64,000 bases of DNA from the NCBI RefSeq assembly GCF_026157065.1, contig NZ_JANLGQ010000002.1:434001-498000 (forward strand), in the 5' to 3' direction. The stretch is from Enterococcus sp. HY326. Lineage in GTDB: Bacteria > Bacillota > Bacilli > Lactobacillales > Enterococcaceae. Shown in pieces: positions 63,683-64,000 of the stretch (positions within the stretch are counted from its first letter, which is position 1; each line of letters begins with the position of its first letter). The notes under the pieces were generated by a model that ran no database searches, had not been told where the DNA came from, and saw only the letters and a program-made list of their open reading frames with translations. Made by a program: the position numbers and the translations under genes.

Positions 63683-64000
63683 TCAAGCTTTTTTTACGCT
63701 GAATAAGAAATGTGGCATCTTTATCCCATAATAATCTTTTGAAAATCGTTCTTTTACTAGCATCCCATTACGAATAGCTACATTCATCGAAGCCAAATTC
63801 GTATCACGAACGATTGAAACAACTTCGTCGGTAAGATGCTCAAAGGCATATTCTTTGCAGGCCCGAGCGGCTTCAATAGCATAGCCATGTCCCCAGAATT
63901 TCTTTTGCAAATGATAGCCAATCTCCAAATAGTTTTTATCGGCTACTTGTTGTGAGGTTAACCCACACTCACCGATAATTTCGCCGCTCGCTTTTAATTC
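63683..64000 (-). CDS. GNAT acetyltransferase (RimJ/RimL-like), partial
   Basis: The N-terminus lies beyond the right edge. The frame is open to position 64000 and reads GEIIGECGLTSQQVADKNYL, then EIGYHLQKKFWGHGYAIEAA with the acetyl-CoA loop WGHGYA, and ends SVKKA with stop TGA at 63683. The pattern EIGY...GhGYA...A is that of the RimJ/RimL group, which acetylates proteins or small molecules. Confidence 0.88.
   Translation of the reverse strand, partial: ELKASGEIIGECGLTSQQVADKNYLEIGYHLQKKFWGHGYAIEAARACKEYAFEHLTDEVVSIVRDTNLASMNVAIRNGMLVKERFSKDYYGIKMPHFLFSVKKA

Overview
The window is 64 kb of low-GC Firmicute chromosome, most consistent with the Enterococcaceae (Enterococcus or a close relative). 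The grounds are codon use, AAGGAGG-type ribosome binding sites, and conserved gene order: a four-gene pdh operon, a block running typA-ylaN-ftsW-pyc-ylbC-like-ylbF-ylbG-rsmD-coaD-sepM-like, and a late-competence comEA/comEB/comEC-holA-rpsT block. I see no rRNA or tRNA gene, insertion sequence, prophage or CRISPR array. The species cannot be fixed from the sequence alone.

Layout. 1-2935: a partial pyridoxine kinase divergent from a MocR-type regulator, then a nitroreductase. 2948-5949: an M-box magnesium riboswitch, a newly noticed 22-residue leader ORF with two mutually exclusive hairpins, and mgtA. 6249-11689: pdhABCD behind a Rex-like operator. 11697-15000: small membrane and LURP-one-related proteins, a PfoR-like membrane protein, a UPF0223 protein and an inositol-phosphatase-like enzyme. 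15119-26402: the housekeeping block from typA to the SepM-like protease. 26447-27749: an ECF sigma factor overlapping a PH-like membrane protein that is a candidate anti-sigma factor. 27911-34319: comEA, an inserted HTH/pentapeptide-repeat regulator plus a dispersed repeat, comEB, comEC, holA and rpsT. 34425-36558: a P1B-4 metal ATPase with Fur-like boxes. 36610-43015: uppP, a phosphatase, a 152-bp tandem repeat, a metallo-beta-lactamase-fold hydrolase, a YajQ protein, a YitT protein, lysA and a SufT-like protein. 43218-49747: small accessory genes, an MFS drug exporter behind a transcription attenuator, and a T-box-controlled archaeal/eukaryal-type prolyl-tRNA synthetase. 49751-64000: accessory genes, including a DUF1002 protein, signal peptidase I, ANT(6)-like and APH-like enzymes, a lipoprotein, an Mrr-like nuclease, GNAT acetyltransferases, a frameshifted YbaK gene and a MerR regulator.

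How the genes fit together. Central carbon metabolism is represented by pyruvate dehydrogenase and pyruvate carboxylase, with PDH probably tied to NADH/NAD+ through Rex. Metal homeostasis appears twice: Mg2+ import under an RNA switch, and probable Fe2+/Co2+ export under Fur-like boxes. RNA-level regulation is unusually rich, with the M-box plus leader ORF, the T-box and an attenuator in front of an efflux pump.

Most promising for novelty are the two-layer leader of mgtA, the 12-codon leader ORF inside the MFS attenuator, the HTH protein carrying about 18 consecutive hydrophobic pentapeptide units, the ECF sigma/PH-like pair, and a family of about 160-205 bp inverted-end intergenic repeats with three full copies here.
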